Shown: positions 44,813 to 54,504, counted from the first letter of the stretch. The stretch: DNA of 64,000 nucleotides from Clostridium cylindrosporum DSM 605 (GCF_001047375.1 NZ_LFVU01000027.1:62001-126000), one strand, 5' to 3'. The notes: a model not told the origin generated them from the sequence alone. A program made the numbers and translations.

Positions 44813-45406
44813 ATGGGAGAAAATAAATTAAGAGACAAAGAAAGAAAAAAAGTAAAGTTTCAAAGTAAAACACCAGATAAAGGTTCTAATGTTAAATGGG
44901 TTGTTTTAATATTTGTTTTATCTTTCATAATATCTTCAACTATTGGCTATGTTTCTGATATCTTCCTTGGTAGAGTAGATATATTCATAGCTTTTATAAT
45001 ATTGATTGTTATAATTTTAATTGGAATTATATTTGACATTATAGGAATGGCAGTAGCCACAGCAGATGAAACACCATTTCATTCCATGGCTTCTAAAAAG
45101 ATTAAAGGATCTAAAATATCCGTTGTGCTAATTAGAAATGCAGGTAAAGTTTCAACATTTTGTAATGATGTTATAGGAGATATTTGTGGTATTATAAGTG
45201 GTACTACAGGAGCTGTAATAGTTGTTAAGATAATTTCATCTACAACTATTAATAATGCAACAATATTAACTTTAATTATAAGTGGTATAATAGCTTCTTT
45301 AACTGTTGGGGGGAAAGCGATAGGAAAGATTTTTGCAATTTCAAAAAGCAACAGTATAGTATATAACGTAGCATGGGTTTTGGAATCTTTTATGATGAAA
45401 AAATAA
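44813..45406 (+). CDS. oapA: OapA, OLE-associated membrane protein
   Basis: The 197-residue protein has a basic soluble N-terminus (~1-27) and about four membrane segments (~29-48, 56-78, 121-141, 148-168). It resembles the DUF21/CNNM-type core, with FDIIGMAVATADETPF and CNDVIGDICG (Asp119/Asp123, a DxxxD motif) between helices 2 and 3. In studied bacteria OapA dimers bind OLE RNA and hold it at the membrane. ATG 44813 follows AAAGGTGG; a longer frame reaching into the RNA is artefactual. Confidence 0.88.
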   Translation: MGENKLRDKERKKVKFQSKTPDKGSNVKWVVLIFVLSFIISSTIGYVSDIFLGRVDIFIAFIILIVIILIGIIFDIIGMAVATADETPFHSMASKKIKGSKISVVLIRNAGKVSTFCNDVIGDICGIISGTTGAVIVVKIISSTTINNATILTLIISGIIASLTVGGKAIGKIFAISKSNSIVYNVAWVLESFMMKK

Positions 45407-45426
45407 AATTAATATAGGTGAAGAAT

Positions 45427-47307
45427 ATGTCATTACTAGATAGTATAAATTACCCACAGGATATAAAAAATTTAAAATTAAATGAGCTTTATCAATTAGC
45501 AGATGAGATAAGAAACTTTTTAATTTCATCTGTATCAAAAACAGGAGGACACTTAGCACCGAATCTAGGTGTAGTAGAGTTAACTATTGCACTTCATAGA
45601 GTGTTTAATATGCCAGATGATAAGATTGTTTGGGATGTTGGACATCAATCCTATGTACACAAAATTCTCACAGGGAGAAAAGATAGATTTGATACCCTTA
45701 GAAAATACGGTGGATTAAGTGGATTTCCAAGGCCAAGTGAAAGTGAATATGATAGTTTTTCAACAGGTCATAGCAGTACTTCAATATCAGCAGCCCTAGG
45801 CTTTGCTAAGGCACGTGATATTAAAGGTGATAAAAATGACGTTGTAGCAGTTATTGGCGATGGAGCACTTACCGGAGGTATGGCTTTTGAAGCCTTGAAT
45901 CATGCTGGAAATAGTAATACAAATGTTATTGTTATTCTCAATGATAATGAAATGTCTATTTCTCAAAATGTAGGTAGTGTATCTAGTTACTTAGCTAAAA
46001 TAAGAACTCAACCTACTTATATGAACATAAGAGATGATTTAGAATATATGGTTAAAAAAATACCTGCTGTTGGAAATAATTTATATAAGGCAGCTGAAAG
46101 AGTAAAGGAAAGTGTTAAGTGTCTAGTTGTTAAAGGAATGTTATTTGAAGAGTTAGGATTTACTTATCTAGGACCTATTGATGGTCATGATATTAAAGAA
46201 GTTTCAAGTGTATTAACAAGAGCTAAGAAAATTAGAGGACCTGTTTTAATTCATGTAATAACAAAAAAAGGAAAAGGTTATTATTTTGCTGAGAAAAAGC
46301 CTGATAAATTTCATGGGATAGGTCCCTTTACTATAGAAACAGGAGAATCAACAAAATCTAAGGCATCATATTCAAGTGTCTTTGGAGAAGAAATAATAGA
46401 TGCAGCGGAGAAAAATGAAAAATTAGTTGCAATTACAGCTGCAATGCCAGATGGAACAGGACTTTCTGATTTTGCTAAAAGGTTCCCTAAAAGATTTTTT
46501 GATGTAGGAATAGCAGAACAACATGCGGTATCACTATCAGCAGGTATGGCATCAAGTGGTTTGAAACCTGTTTTTGCGGTTTACTCTACATTTCTTCAAA
46601 GAGCTTATGATCAGGTTTTACACGATGTTGCAATACAAAATCTACCGGTTATGTTTTGTATTGATAGGTCAGGAATAGTTGGTGAAGATGGAGAGACACA
46701 CCAAGGGGTATTTGATATTTCATACCTAAGAACAATACCTAATATGGTTATTATGTCCCCTAAAAGTATTATAGAATTTAGAAAGATGCTTAAATGGGGG
46801 TTTATGTACAATGATTCACCTCTTGCTATTAGATATCCAAGAGGTTGTGATGGGAATTTAAGTTTTAATGAAGAAGATTCAATTGAACTTGGGAAATGGG
46901 AAGAAGTTAAAAAGGGAAAAGATATAGCTATTATTGCAGTAGGTAAAATGGTTCAACATAGCCTAGAGGCAAGCAAGGAACTTGAAAGCAAAGGTATAAA
47001 TTCTACTGTAATAAATGCTAAATTTATTAAACCTTTAGATAAAAATATGTTAGAATATATATACAAATGTCATGATATAGTATTCACTGTAGAAGATAAT
47101 ATGATAGGTGGAGGATTTGGAGAGTCTGTTTTAGAGTATATAACTAGTATAAACTCTTACAAAAAAACTGTACTTATAGGATATCATGATGAGTTTATTC
47201 ACCACGGAAGTGTAGATAAGTTATACGAAGAATATGGCTTAGATTCAAAGGGAATAACAAGTACTATACTAAAAAATATAAAAGGAGACTACCATGGCAG
47301 AGGCTAA
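45427..47307 (+). CDS. dxs: 1-Deoxy-D-xylulose-5-phosphate synthase
   Basis: This 626-residue thiamine diphosphate enzyme makes DXP from pyruvate and glyceraldehyde-3-phosphate, the first step of the MEP pathway. GHQSYVHKILTGR and GDGALTGGMAFEALN (ThDP/Mg binding) lie in the N-terminal domain, and DRSGIVGEDGETHQGVFD in the middle. ATG 45427 follows TAGGTGAAG; a GTG at 45418 overlaps this site. It overlaps tlyA by 14 nt. Confidence 0.96.
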   Translation: MSLLDSINYPQDIKNLKLNELYQLADEIRNFLISSVSKTGGHLAPNLGVVELTIALHRVFNMPDDKIVWDVGHQSYVHKILTGRKDRFDTLRKYGGLSGFPRPSESEYDSFSTGHSSTSISAALGFAKARDIKGDKNDVVAVIGDGALTGGMAFEALNHAGNSNTNVIVILNDNEMSISQNVGSVSSYLAKIRTQPTYMNIRDDLEYMVKKIPAVGNNLYKAAERVKESVKCLVVKGMLFEELGFTYLGPIDGHDIKEVSSVLTRAKKIRGPVLIHVITKKGKGYYFAEKKPDKFHGIGPFTIETGESTKSKASYSSVFGEEIIDAAEKNEKLVAITAAMPDGTGLSDFAKRFPKRFFDVGIAEQHAVSLSAGMASSGLKPVFAVYSTFLQRAYDQVLHDVAIQNLPVMFCIDRSGIVGEDGETHQGVFDISYLRTIPNMVIMSPKSIIEFRKMLKWGFMYNDSPLAIRYPRGCDGNLSFNEEDSIELGKWEEVKKGKDIAIIAVGKMVQHSLEASKELESKGINSTVINAKFIKPLDKNMLEYIYKCHDIVFTVEDNMIGGGFGESVLEYITSINSYKKTVLIGYHDEFIHHGSVDKLYEEYGLDSKGITSTILKNIKGDYHGRG

Positions 47308-48115
47308 GGAAAGAATAGATATCCTATTAGTTGAAAAAGGGTTTTTTGACTCTAGGGAAAAAGCAAGAAAAAACATAATGGCAGGTCTTGTTTTCGTAAA
47401 TGGCAATAGGGTAGATAAACCAGGGGAAAAAATAAAAGTTGCATCAAATATAGAGGTAAAAGGTGATGCGATTGGTTATGTTAGTCGAGGCGGACTAAAG
47501 CTTGCTAAGGCTATGAAAGAATTTAATATTATTTTAGATAATAAGGTTTGTATGGATGTTGGAGCATCTACAGGGGGATTTACTGATTGTATGCTTAAAA
47601 ATGGAGCTAAAAAGGTTTATGCTGTAGATGTTGGTTATGGACAAATGGCGTGGGTCTTAAGAACAGATGAAAGAGTTAGGTGTATGGAAAGAACAAACAT
47701 AAGATATGTTACCCCTGAACATCTTGATGAAGAACTTGATTTTGCATCTATCGATGTTTCATTTATATCATTAAGACTTGTATTACCAGTTCTTAAGACT
47801 CTATTAAGTGAAAATGGGGAAATAGTAGCTTTAATAAAACCACAGTTTGAAGCTGGAAGAGAAAAGGTTGGGAAAAAAGGTGTAGTTAGGGATCCTGCTG
47901 TTCATGAAGAAGTAATACTTAAAATTATGAATTTTGCAGTATCAATTGGTTATAAAATAAAAGGACTTCAGTTTTCTCCTGTTAAGGGACCAGAAGGTAA
48001 TATAGAATATCTTTTATATCTTACAAAGGAAGTTAGCTTAGAAGAAAGTAAAGAAGTTTTAGATAGCGAATGTCTTGCAAAGGACATAGTAAGACTATCA
48101 CATGAAAGTTTGTAA
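47294..48115 (+). CDS. tlyA: TlyA-type rRNA 2'-O-methyltransferase (YqxC family)
   Basis: The 273-residue protein has an N-terminal S4 RNA-binding domain (RIDILLVEKGFFDSREKARKNI, ~7-65) and an FtsJ-like methyltransferase with DVGASTGGFTDCML as motif I. Catalytic residues include Lys in LIKPQFEAGRE. Homologues methylate 16S and 23S rRNA and were once called hemolysins. The order dxs-tlyA-nadK-argR-recN is standard. Confidence 0.93.
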   Translation: MAEAKERIDILLVEKGFFDSREKARKNIMAGLVFVNGNRVDKPGEKIKVASNIEVKGDAIGYVSRGGLKLAKAMKEFNIILDNKVCMDVGASTGGFTDCMLKNGAKKVYAVDVGYGQMAWVLRTDERVRCMERTNIRYVTPEHLDEELDFASIDVSFISLRLVLPVLKTLLSENGEIVALIKPQFEAGREKVGKKGVVRDPAVHEEVILKIMNFAVSIGYKIKGLQFSPVKGPEGNIEYLLYLTKEVSLEESKEVLDSECLAKDIVRLSHESL

Positions 48116-48141
48116 AGAAATATAAATTCGGCGGTGAGTTT

Positions 48142-48999
48142 ATGGCAAAGTTTGGGATAATAGTTAATTTAACTAAGGATATAGGACTAGAGCTAACATC
48201 TTCAATTATAAATTGGCTCGAGGAAAAAGGAAACACAGTTCTACTTACAGAAATTGGGGCATCAAAAATTAATAGACCAGAAATAGGATATACACAAAGT
48301 GAAATATATAATAATGCAGACTTTTTGATTGTACTAGGAGGAGATGGAACTTTACTTGGAGTTGCAAGAAGTGTAGCTTCTAGTAATATCCCAATTTTAG
48401 GGATAAATATGGGGCATTTAGGATTTATTACAGAAGTTGAAAGAGAAGACACTTTTTTAGCTTTAAATAAAATACTTAATAATGATTTTACTATTCAGGA
48501 GAGAATTCTACTGGAGGCAAGTGTTATAAAAAATGGGGAAAAGGGAGAAAGCCTATACTCATTTAATGATATTGGAATAACTAAAGGAACTTTATCTAGA
48601 CTTATAACTCTTAATATATATGCAGATGATGAGTTCGTTGATACTTACAATGGAGATGGAATATTAACATCTACACCTACAGGGTCTACTGCATACTCCC
48701 TATCAGCAGGGGGACCAATTATTAGTCCTGAGCTTGGGGTTATGCTTATAACACCAATATGCCCCCATACACTTTACTCAAGGTCAATCGTGCTTTCCGA
48801 CTCTCAAACAATAACTGTTGAGATTGAGAGTAGTCATGAGGGAGCTTTTTTAACATGTGATGGACAAAGGGGACTTAGGTTAAATAACTTTGATAAAGTA
48901 GTAATTAATAAGGCACCATTTAACGTTAAACTTATAAAACTTTCAAATAGAAGTTTTTTTGATGTATTGAGGAATAAATTAAAGCAGAGAACTATATAG
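48142..48999 (+). CDS. nadK: NAD kinase
   Basis: This 285-residue kinase converts NAD to NADP. The phosphate-binding GGDGTLL (~67-73), [10 protein letters not shown] and [22 protein letters not shown] are all present. ATG follows GGCGGTGAG. Confidence 0.95.
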   Translation: MAKFGIIVNLTKDIGLELTSSIINWLEEKGNTVLLTEIGASKINRPEIGYTQSEIYNNADFLIVLGGDGTLLGVARSVASSNIPILGINMGHLGFITEVEREDTFLALNKILNNDFTIQERILLEASVIKNGEKGESLYSFNDIGITKGTLSRLITLNIYADDEFVDTYNGDGILTSTPTGSTAYSLSAGGPIISPELGVMLITPICPHTLYSRSIVLSDSQTITVEIESSHEGAFLTCDGQRGLRLNNFDKVVINKAPFNVKLIKLSNRSFFDVLRNKLKQRTI

Positions 49000-49019
49000 A
49001 GGACGAAAGGGGTACTTAC

Positions 49020-49472
49020 ATGAAAATTGCTAGGCATGCAAAAATACTAGAGCTTATAACACAAAAAGATATAGAAACTCAAGAAGAGCTTGTAGATGCA
49101 CTAAGAGGGCAGGGAATGGATGTAACTCAAGCAACAGTATCTAGGGACGTTAAGGAATTAAAGCTTATAAAGGTTTTATCTGCATCAGGTAGATATAAGT
49201 ATGCATCAATTGCACAGGGAGAAAATGTTCTTTCCGAAAAATTAGTTAATATATTTACCCAAACCGTGGTGAATATAGATTATGTTGGTAATGCAATTTT
49301 AATAAAAACACTTTCAGGATCAGGTTCTGCAGCAGCTGAAGCAATCGATACCTTAGGTTGGGATGGAATTGTTGGTACTATAGCAGGTGATAATACTATT
49401 CTAATTCTAGCTAGAACTGAAGAAAAGGCTCGTGAACTTGTTGGAAAATATAAGAAACTATTAAATATATAG
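49020..49472 (+). CDS. argR: Arginine repressor ArgR/AhrC
   Basis: The 150-residue regulator has a winged-helix N-terminus ([28 protein letters not shown]) and the arginine-binding oligomer domain with [26 protein letters not shown]. It controls arginine synthesis and breakdown. Its place before recN is typical and does not mean the neighbours are its targets. Confidence 0.95.
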   Translation: MKIARHAKILELITQKDIETQEELVDALRGQGMDVTQATVSRDVKELKLIKVLSASGRYKYASIAQGENVLSEKLVNIFTQTVVNIDYVGNAILIKTLSGSGSAAAEAIDTLGWDGIVGTIAGDNTILILARTEEKARELVGKYKKLLNI

Positions 49473-49483
49473 GAGGGCTAAAA

Positions 49484-51178
49484 ATGCTTCTAGCACTTCA
49501 TATAAAAAACTTTGCATTAATTGATGAAGCAGATATAAGATTTACCTCAGGACTTAACATGTTAACTGGAGAAACCGGGGCAGGTAAATCGATTTTGATA
49601 GATTCTATAAACTTTATACTTGGAGATAAGCAAACAAAGGATATTATAAGATTTGGAGAGGATTCAGCTTTTGTTGAAGGTATATTTTCAGTAAACATAG
49701 ATGAAGTAAATTTACTTTTAAATGAAAATGGAATAGAAGTAGAAGATAATCTAATAATATCAAGAGAAATAAGTAAAACAGGAAAAAGTGTATCCAGAAT
49801 TAATGGAAAAGCAGTTACAGTAGGATTTTTAAAATCTATAGGAAAATACCTTATAGATATTCATGGACAACATGAACATCAATCCTTACTTAATGATGAA
49901 TTAAATATAAAGCTTTTAGATTTATTTTGTGGGAATAAATTAGAAAGAGTTAAGGAAGAATACATAGAAAAGTATAAAAGATATTCTTATGTAATAGAAA
50001 ATATCAAAAAGCTTTCTACAAATGAAAAAGAAAAGCTTAGAATGATAGATTTATTATCATTTCAGTCCCAAGAAATTGTTGAGGCAAATTTGAAAATCGG
50101 TGAAGATGAAGAGCTTATATCATCAAAAGAATTAATGATGAATTCAGGAAAGATATATTCATCATTAAATACGATTTATAATAAGTTATATTCAACGACT
50201 ATTGGAGAGGCAGCATATGATGCATTAGGGTCAGCTTTAACTAGTTTTAATTCTATAGAGAATTATGATGATAGAATTAAACAAATGAAGGAGTCCTGTG
50301 AAGATATATACTATCGTTTAGAAGCTTTATTAGAAGATGTTAGAGATTATAGGCTTTCTATAGATTTTAATGAGGATATATTAAATGAAGTAGAGGAAAG
50401 ACTTAATTTAATTAATAAACTAAAAAGAAAATATGGTTCTACAATAGATGAGGTTATAGATTATAATGAAAAAATTCTAAAGGAATTATCAGATATAGAA
50501 AAAAGTGATGATACAATTATAAATCTTGAACATGAAAGTGAGTCATTAGCTAAAACTCTTAATCTACTTTCACATGAAATGACAGTTATTAGAAGAGAAA
50601 ATGCTATTAAGCTACAAGATTTAATAGAGTCTCAGTTAAAATCTCTTGGAATGGAAAAGGCTATTTTTGAAGTTAAAGTAATTGAAGAAGAAAGATTCCA
50701 GATAAATGGTAAAAATTCTGTAAAGTTTTTAATGACTGCAAATCCAGGGCAGCCTTTAAAAGCACTTTCAAAAATTGCTTCTGGAGGTGAAATATCTAGA
50801 ATAATGCTTGCTATTAAAACTGTAATAGCAGATATAGATAGTATACCTACACTTATTTTTGATGAAGTAGATACAGGTGTAAGTGGAAGAACAGCGCAAG
50901 CTGTAGCTGAAAAAATGGCTATAATATCTAGAGAGCATCAAATACTTTGTATTACTCACTTACCACAAATAGCTGCGATGAGTGATAATCATTATAAAAT
51001 ACAAAAAAGTGTAAAGAATAATATTACATTAACAGAGGTTGCACTACTTACTAAAGATGAAAAAATAGAAGAGTTAGCTAGATTGCTCGGTGGAGCAGAA
51101 ATAACTGATCTAACTAGAAAAAATGCTCTTGAAGTTTTAGAGTTAGCACAAAGCTATAAAACTTCATTAACTATATAA
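49484..51178 (+). CDS. recN: DNA repair protein RecN
   Basis: The 564-residue SMC-like ATPase has Walker A GETGAGKSIL (~29-38), a long central coiled coil (~150-380), signature ASGGEISRIMLAIK and Walker B PTLIFDEVDTGVSG. It acts at double-strand breaks. The AGGAGG site precedes the ATG by 7 nt, and a hairpin terminator follows the stop. Confidence 0.96.
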   Translation: MLLALHIKNFALIDEADIRFTSGLNMLTGETGAGKSILIDSINFILGDKQTKDIIRFGEDSAFVEGIFSVNIDEVNLLLNENGIEVEDNLIISREISKTGKSVSRINGKAVTVGFLKSIGKYLIDIHGQHEHQSLLNDELNIKLLDLFCGNKLERVKEEYIEKYKRYSYVIENIKKLSTNEKEKLRMIDLLSFQSQEIVEANLKIGEDEELISSKELMMNSGKIYSSLNTIYNKLYSTTIGEAAYDALGSALTSFNSIENYDDRIKQMKESCEDIYYRLEALLEDVRDYRLSIDFNEDILNEVEERLNLINKLKRKYGSTIDEVIDYNEKILKELSDIEKSDDTIINLEHESESLAKTLNLLSHEMTVIRRENAIKLQDLIESQLKSLGMEKAIFEVKVIEEERFQINGKNSVKFLMTANPGQPLKALSKIASGGEISRIMLAIKTVIADIDSIPTLIFDEVDTGVSGRTAQAVAEKMAIISREHQILCITHLPQIAAMSDNHYKIQKSVKNNITLTEVALLTKDEKIEELARLLGGAEITDLTRKNALEVLELAQSYKTSLTI

Positions 51179-51186
51179 TAAAAGAG

Positions 51187-51228
51187 ATAATCTTCACTAG
51201 TTTACTAGATGAAGATTATTTTGTTTTT
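51187..51228 (+). terminator. Terminator after recN
   Basis: ATAATCTTCA (51187-51196) pairs with TGAAGATTAT (51210-51219), with an inner CTAG/CTAG helix, followed by TTTGTTTTT. Confidence 0.82.
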
Positions 51229-51349
51229 CATAAGCTTTACATAAAATCTTCTTATTGCTATTATTGTTGTTTTTCTTATAGTATATGTGGACAACAAAAA
51301 GGATAAGTTAAAAACATCGAAGGATGTTGATTTAACAAACTGGCAATAA
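51209..51349 (+). pseudogene. Possible remnant of a small membrane protein
   Basis: An in-frame reading from ATG 51209 is broken by TAA (51242-51244), then continues open to TAA at 51347-51349. The open part (51245-51349) encodes a 15-residue hydrophobic helix and a Lys/Asp-rich tail, which is the shape of a small single-pass protein. It has no ribosome site, and the ATG is within the recN terminator stem. It could be a decayed gene or a chance reading. Confidence 0.25.
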
Positions 51350-51361
51350 GGAGTGATTATC

Positions 51362-52591
51362 TTGAAAATAAAATACACAAAAATACTAATAACTTTATCA
51401 ATAATTATTGCCGTTACTTTTTCATTTGCATTTGTTAAAGTAGCATCTTTACCTAGTGTAGTTAAAATTACTAATAATAAACTAGAACTAGTTAACCTAT
51501 CTGATAAAAAGTTAAAGTCAAACTTTATATATACAGTGGAAGCTTTTAGTAAAAATTCATCTACTAGTAATCAAAATATAAATTTAAATGTTAAACTATT
51601 TGGTTTAATACCTGTAAAAAAAGTTACTTTAAATTTAAAGCCTGAGGTAAAGGTAATACCTGGAGGGAAACCAGTAGGAATTAAGCTTTTAACTGAAGGT
51701 ATTATTGTTGTAGGTTTTTCAGATGTAGAAACTAAAAATGGAAAAAAAGAAAGTCCAGGAGTTGGTGCTGGAATAGAAATAGGTGATATTCTTCTAGAAG
51801 CTAATGGAGAAGAGTTAGTTGATATAAATACATTATCTAATACAATTTCGAAGTCAAAGGGTAAAATAGTAAAGTTTAAGATTAAGAGAAAAGATAGTAT
51901 TATAAGCAAATCTATAAATCCTATAGAGTCTGATGAATCTTCTCAATATAAAATAGGATTATGGGTAAGAAATTCTACTTCTGGGGTTGGAACACTTACT
52001 TTTTATGAAGAAAATTCCGGTAAATTTGGAGCACTTGGTCATCCTATAAATGATGTTGATACAGGAAAGATGCTTTCTATAAAAGAAGGTAGCACTTATA
52101 ATGCAAAAATAATTTCTGTAGAAAAAGGAGAAAAAGGAAAACCTGGAGAATTAAGAGGAGTATTTACCGAAAAAGATAAGGTAGGAAGTTTGAACAAAAA
52201 TACATTTAGTGGTGTATATGGGATATCTCCTGAAATGTGGAGTGACTTACAAAGTAAGAAAGCAATACCAATTGCAAGACAAAGTGAAGTAAAAGAAGGG
52301 CCTGCGAAAATTTTAGCTTGTGTTGATGGTACAGAAACGAAGGAATATGATATTATAATAGAGAGACTTAATTCTCAAACAAAACCAAGTCCTAAAAGTA
52401 TGATTATAAAGGTAATAGATAATGAGCTTTTAGAAAAAACTGGTGGTATAGTTCAAGGTATGAGTGGAAGTCCTATAATACAAGATGGAAAACTTGTTGG
52501 GGCTGTTACTCATGTGTTTGTTAATAAACCTAATATGGGTTATGGTATATATATTGAATGGATGTTAAATGAAGTTAAATTAGCATCCTAA
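51362..52591 (+). CDS. spoIVB: SpoIVB peptidase (S55)
   Basis: This ~409-residue protein has an N-terminal membrane anchor, a PDZ domain (~110-185: GAGIEIGDILLEANGEEL) and an S55 serine peptidase domain. GALGHPINDVDTG holds the catalytic His, and GMSGSPIIQDGKLVGAVTHVFVN the Ser. Secreted by the forespore, it triggers pro-sigma-K processing in the mother cell, which ties it to the sigK gene in this window. TTG 51362 is placed well behind AAGGAGTGAT; GTG 51353 overlaps that site. Confidence 0.93.
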   Translation: MKIKYTKILITLSIIIAVTFSFAFVKVASLPSVVKITNNKLELVNLSDKKLKSNFIYTVEAFSKNSSTSNQNINLNVKLFGLIPVKKVTLNLKPEVKVIPGGKPVGIKLLTEGIIVVGFSDVETKNGKKESPGVGAGIEIGDILLEANGEELVDINTLSNTISKSKGKIVKFKIKRKDSIISKSINPIESDESSQYKIGLWVRNSTSGVGTLTFYEENSGKFGALGHPINDVDTGKMLSIKEGSTYNAKIISVEKGEKGKPGELRGVFTEKDKVGSLNKNTFSGVYGISPEMWSDLQSKKAIPIARQSEVKEGPAKILACVDGTETKEYDIIIERLNSQTKPSPKSMIIKVIDNELLEKTGGIVQGMSGSPIIQDGKLVGAVTHVFVNKPNMGYGIYIEWMLNEVKLAS

Positions 52592-52601
52592 TACTATAAA
52601 T

Positions 52602-52640
52602 AATTAGGGAGATTATATATCAAATCTCCCTAATTTTTTC
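52602..52640 (+). terminator. Terminator after spoIVB
   Basis: AATTAGGGAGATT (52602-52614) pairs with AATCTCCCTAATT (52623-52635), followed by a T run. Confidence 0.88.
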
Positions 52641-52701
52641 TATGAAATTAAGCTCTACAATAAATATGAAATTTCTGTAATAAATTTTATCTGTAAAGAG
52701 A

Positions 52702-52726
52702 AGGAAATATCTTTTTATTGTCGAAT
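52702..52726 (+). promoter_or_regulatory. Sigma-H-like promoter with 0A box for spo0A
   Basis: AGGAAAT (52702-52708), an 11-nt spacer and GTCGAAT (52720-52726) fit the sigma-H pattern (AGGAwww, then RnnGAAT). TGTCGAA (52719-52725), the Spo0A-binding box, lies over the -10 element. Spo0A would therefore control its own promoter. Confidence 0.7.
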
Positions 52727-52770
52727 TAGTTATTAATAAGAGATAATGGAATAAGCTAGGAGGATATACA

Positions 52771-53577
52771 ATGGAAAATAGAAAGATCAAAATTCTTATC
52801 GCCGATGACAACAAGGAATTTTCAAGCATATTAAGTCAATACTTAAAGGAACAGAAAGACTTTGAGGTTGTTGCGATTGCCAATGATGGACTAGAAGCAG
52901 TTGAATTCGTAGGAAATTACAGACCAGATGTTTTGGTTCTAGATATAATAATGCCTCATTTAGACGGCCTTGGGGTACTTGAAAAGATAAATTCAATGAA
53001 TGGAATAAATATACCAAAGGTTATAGTTTTATCTGCTGTTGGACAAGATAAAATTACTCAAAGAGCTATTAACCTTGGTGCGGAGTATTATGTTGTAAAA
53101 CCTTTTGATATGGATATATTTAGTAAAAGAATAAGACAAATGTTTTCCCTAGGGTCAATGCAACAAGAAATTAGAAGAACTCCATCACTTGTTATGCCAG
53201 AAAGTCATGTATTTTCTAATGTTAATTCACTAGAAGCTGAGATTACAAATATAATTCATGAAATCGGTGTTCCAGCGCATATAAAAGGCTATCTATATTT
53301 AAGGGAAGCTATTCAAATGGTAGTTAAAGATATAGAATTGCTTAGTGCAGTTACAAAGGAACTATATCCTTCTATTGCTAAAAAATATAACACAACAGCA
53401 AGTAGAGTTGAAAGGGCAATTAGACATGCTATAGAGGTTGCATGGTCAAGAGGACAAGTTGAAACTATTAATAGAATTTTTGGATATACCGTACATAATG
53501 ACAAAGGTAAACCTACAAATTCTGAATTTATAGCTATGGTTGCTGATAAACTAAGACTACAACAAAAACTTGGCTAA
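52771..53577 (+). CDS. spo0A: Sporulation master regulator Spo0A
   Basis: The 268-residue response regulator has a receiver domain (~1-125) with acidic ADD near the start, the phosphoacceptor Asp in [13 protein letters not shown] and Lys in VVKPFD. The C-terminal DNA-binding domain has [18 protein letters not shown] and the recognition helix [20 protein letters not shown]. It controls entry into sporulation. AGGAGGATA precedes the ATG. Confidence 0.97.
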   Translation: MENRKIKILIADDNKEFSSILSQYLKEQKDFEVVAIANDGLEAVEFVGNYRPDVLVLDIIMPHLDGLGVLEKINSMNGINIPKVIVLSAVGQDKITQRAINLGAEYYVVKPFDMDIFSKRIRQMFSLGSMQQEIRRTPSLVMPESHVFSNVNSLEAEITNIIHEIGVPAHIKGYLYLREAIQMVVKDIELLSAVTKELYPSIAKKYNTTASRVERAIRHAIEVAWSRGQVETINRIFGYTVHNDKGKPTNSEFIAMVADKLRLQQKLG

Positions 53578-53615
53578 AATATAAAAGTATAAATTTATTA
53601 CTTTATATTAAAGGG

Positions 53616-53650
53616 ACTTTTTCTATATATTATAGAAAAAGTTTTTTTTA
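53616..53650 (+). terminator. Terminator after spo0A
   Basis: ACTTTTTCTATA (53616-53627) pairs with TATAGAAAAAGT (53631-53642) around a 3-nt loop, followed by T7. Confidence 0.88.
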
Positions 53651-53902
53651 TTTATTATTAGGACATAATTACAAAAATTAAAATAAAGTAAAAGATGTTA
53701 TTTAATTGCAAAATATGCCATAAAAACTTATTAAATATATTATAACGTCATTATATTAATAAGTAAATGATAGTTTTTCGACAAATGGTAGAGAGGGAGA
53801 GAGATATTGTCTATCTATTTAATATAATACATAATAATATATTTAGTATGGTTTATATATAATATAATTAGTATAAAAGTTATTATTAATTGAGGTGATA
53901 AT
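53651..53902 (+). other. AT-rich intergenic region with a 0A box
   Basis: This ~250-nt gap has no convincing gene. A reverse-strand 0A box TGTCGAA (53777-53783, + strand TTCGACA in a TTTTTCGACAAAT context) stands out. A 25-codon frame beginning ATGGTAGAG lacks a ribosome site. The final ~80 nt contain several TATAAT-like words that may promote the NUDIX gene. Confidence 0.45.
53777..53783 (-). promoter_or_regulatory. Candidate Spo0A box
   Basis: TGTCGAA on the - strand, within ATTTGTCGAAAAA, is an excellent match to the 0A box. It lies ~120 nt before the NUDIX gene and ~200 nt after spo0A. Target not known. Confidence 0.5.
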
Positions 53903-54433
53903 ATGGTTTGTAAAGAGAAAACATTGGAAAGTGAATACATATATAAAGGAAAGATACTAAGCCTTAGAAAAGATCTTGTAAGTGTAAAAGATGGTAATAC
54001 ATCATATAGGGAAATTGTGGAGCATGGTGGAGCAGTTGGTATAGTATGTATTGATGATGAAGGAAAAGTTATTTTAGTTAAGCAGTACAGAAAAGCAGTA
54101 GAAAAAGTATTAATGGAAATACCAGCAGGAAAAATTGAAGGAAGAGAGCAACCATACTACTGTGCAATTAGAGAACTTGAAGAAGAAACAGGAGTAATTT
54201 CAGATGAGATGATTTTTCTAGGAGAATTTTATTTATCAGCAGGTTTCTCAAGTGAAAAGATGTATTTATATTTTTGTAAAGTAAAGAAACAAGGTTTACA
54301 AAAGCTTGATGGAGATGAGGATTTAGAAATTCTAAGACTAGATTATGAAAAAGCACTTGAAATGGTTTATAACGATGAAATCTCTGATGCTAAAACAGCA
54401 ATTGGAATAATGCTTAGTAAAAAATATATTTAG
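53903..54433 (+). CDS. nudF: NUDIX hydrolase, ADP-ribose pyrophosphatase type
   Basis: The 176-residue enzyme has the Nudix box GKIEGREQPYYCAIRELEEETGVI (~72-95; G-x5-E-x7-RELxEExG), and KQYRKAVEKVLMEIPAG and LYLSAGFSSE-like FYLSAGFSSEKMYLYF typical of ADP-ribose hydrolases. It cleaves ADP-ribose to AMP and ribose phosphate. TGAGGTGAT precedes the ATG. It is commonly found near spoIIM and xerD in Firmicutes. Confidence 0.9.
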   Translation: MVCKEKTLESEYIYKGKILSLRKDLVSVKDGNTSYREIVEHGGAVGIVCIDDEGKVILVKQYRKAVEKVLMEIPAGKIEGREQPYYCAIRELEEETGVISDEMIFLGEFYLSAGFSSEKMYLYFCKVKKQGLQKLDGDEDLEILRLDYEKALEMVYNDEISDAKTAIGIMLSKKYI

Positions 54434-54504
54434 TTTTCATAAAATCCTCTTTTCTTTCATATAGATTTAAAGAAAACAAATGAAAAGAAAGGGGGAATTT
54501 TTTT

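Noticed and set aside
53785-53862. 25-codon frame after the 0A box
   Set aside because: No ribosome site and very AT-rich codons; kept only as intergenic sequence.
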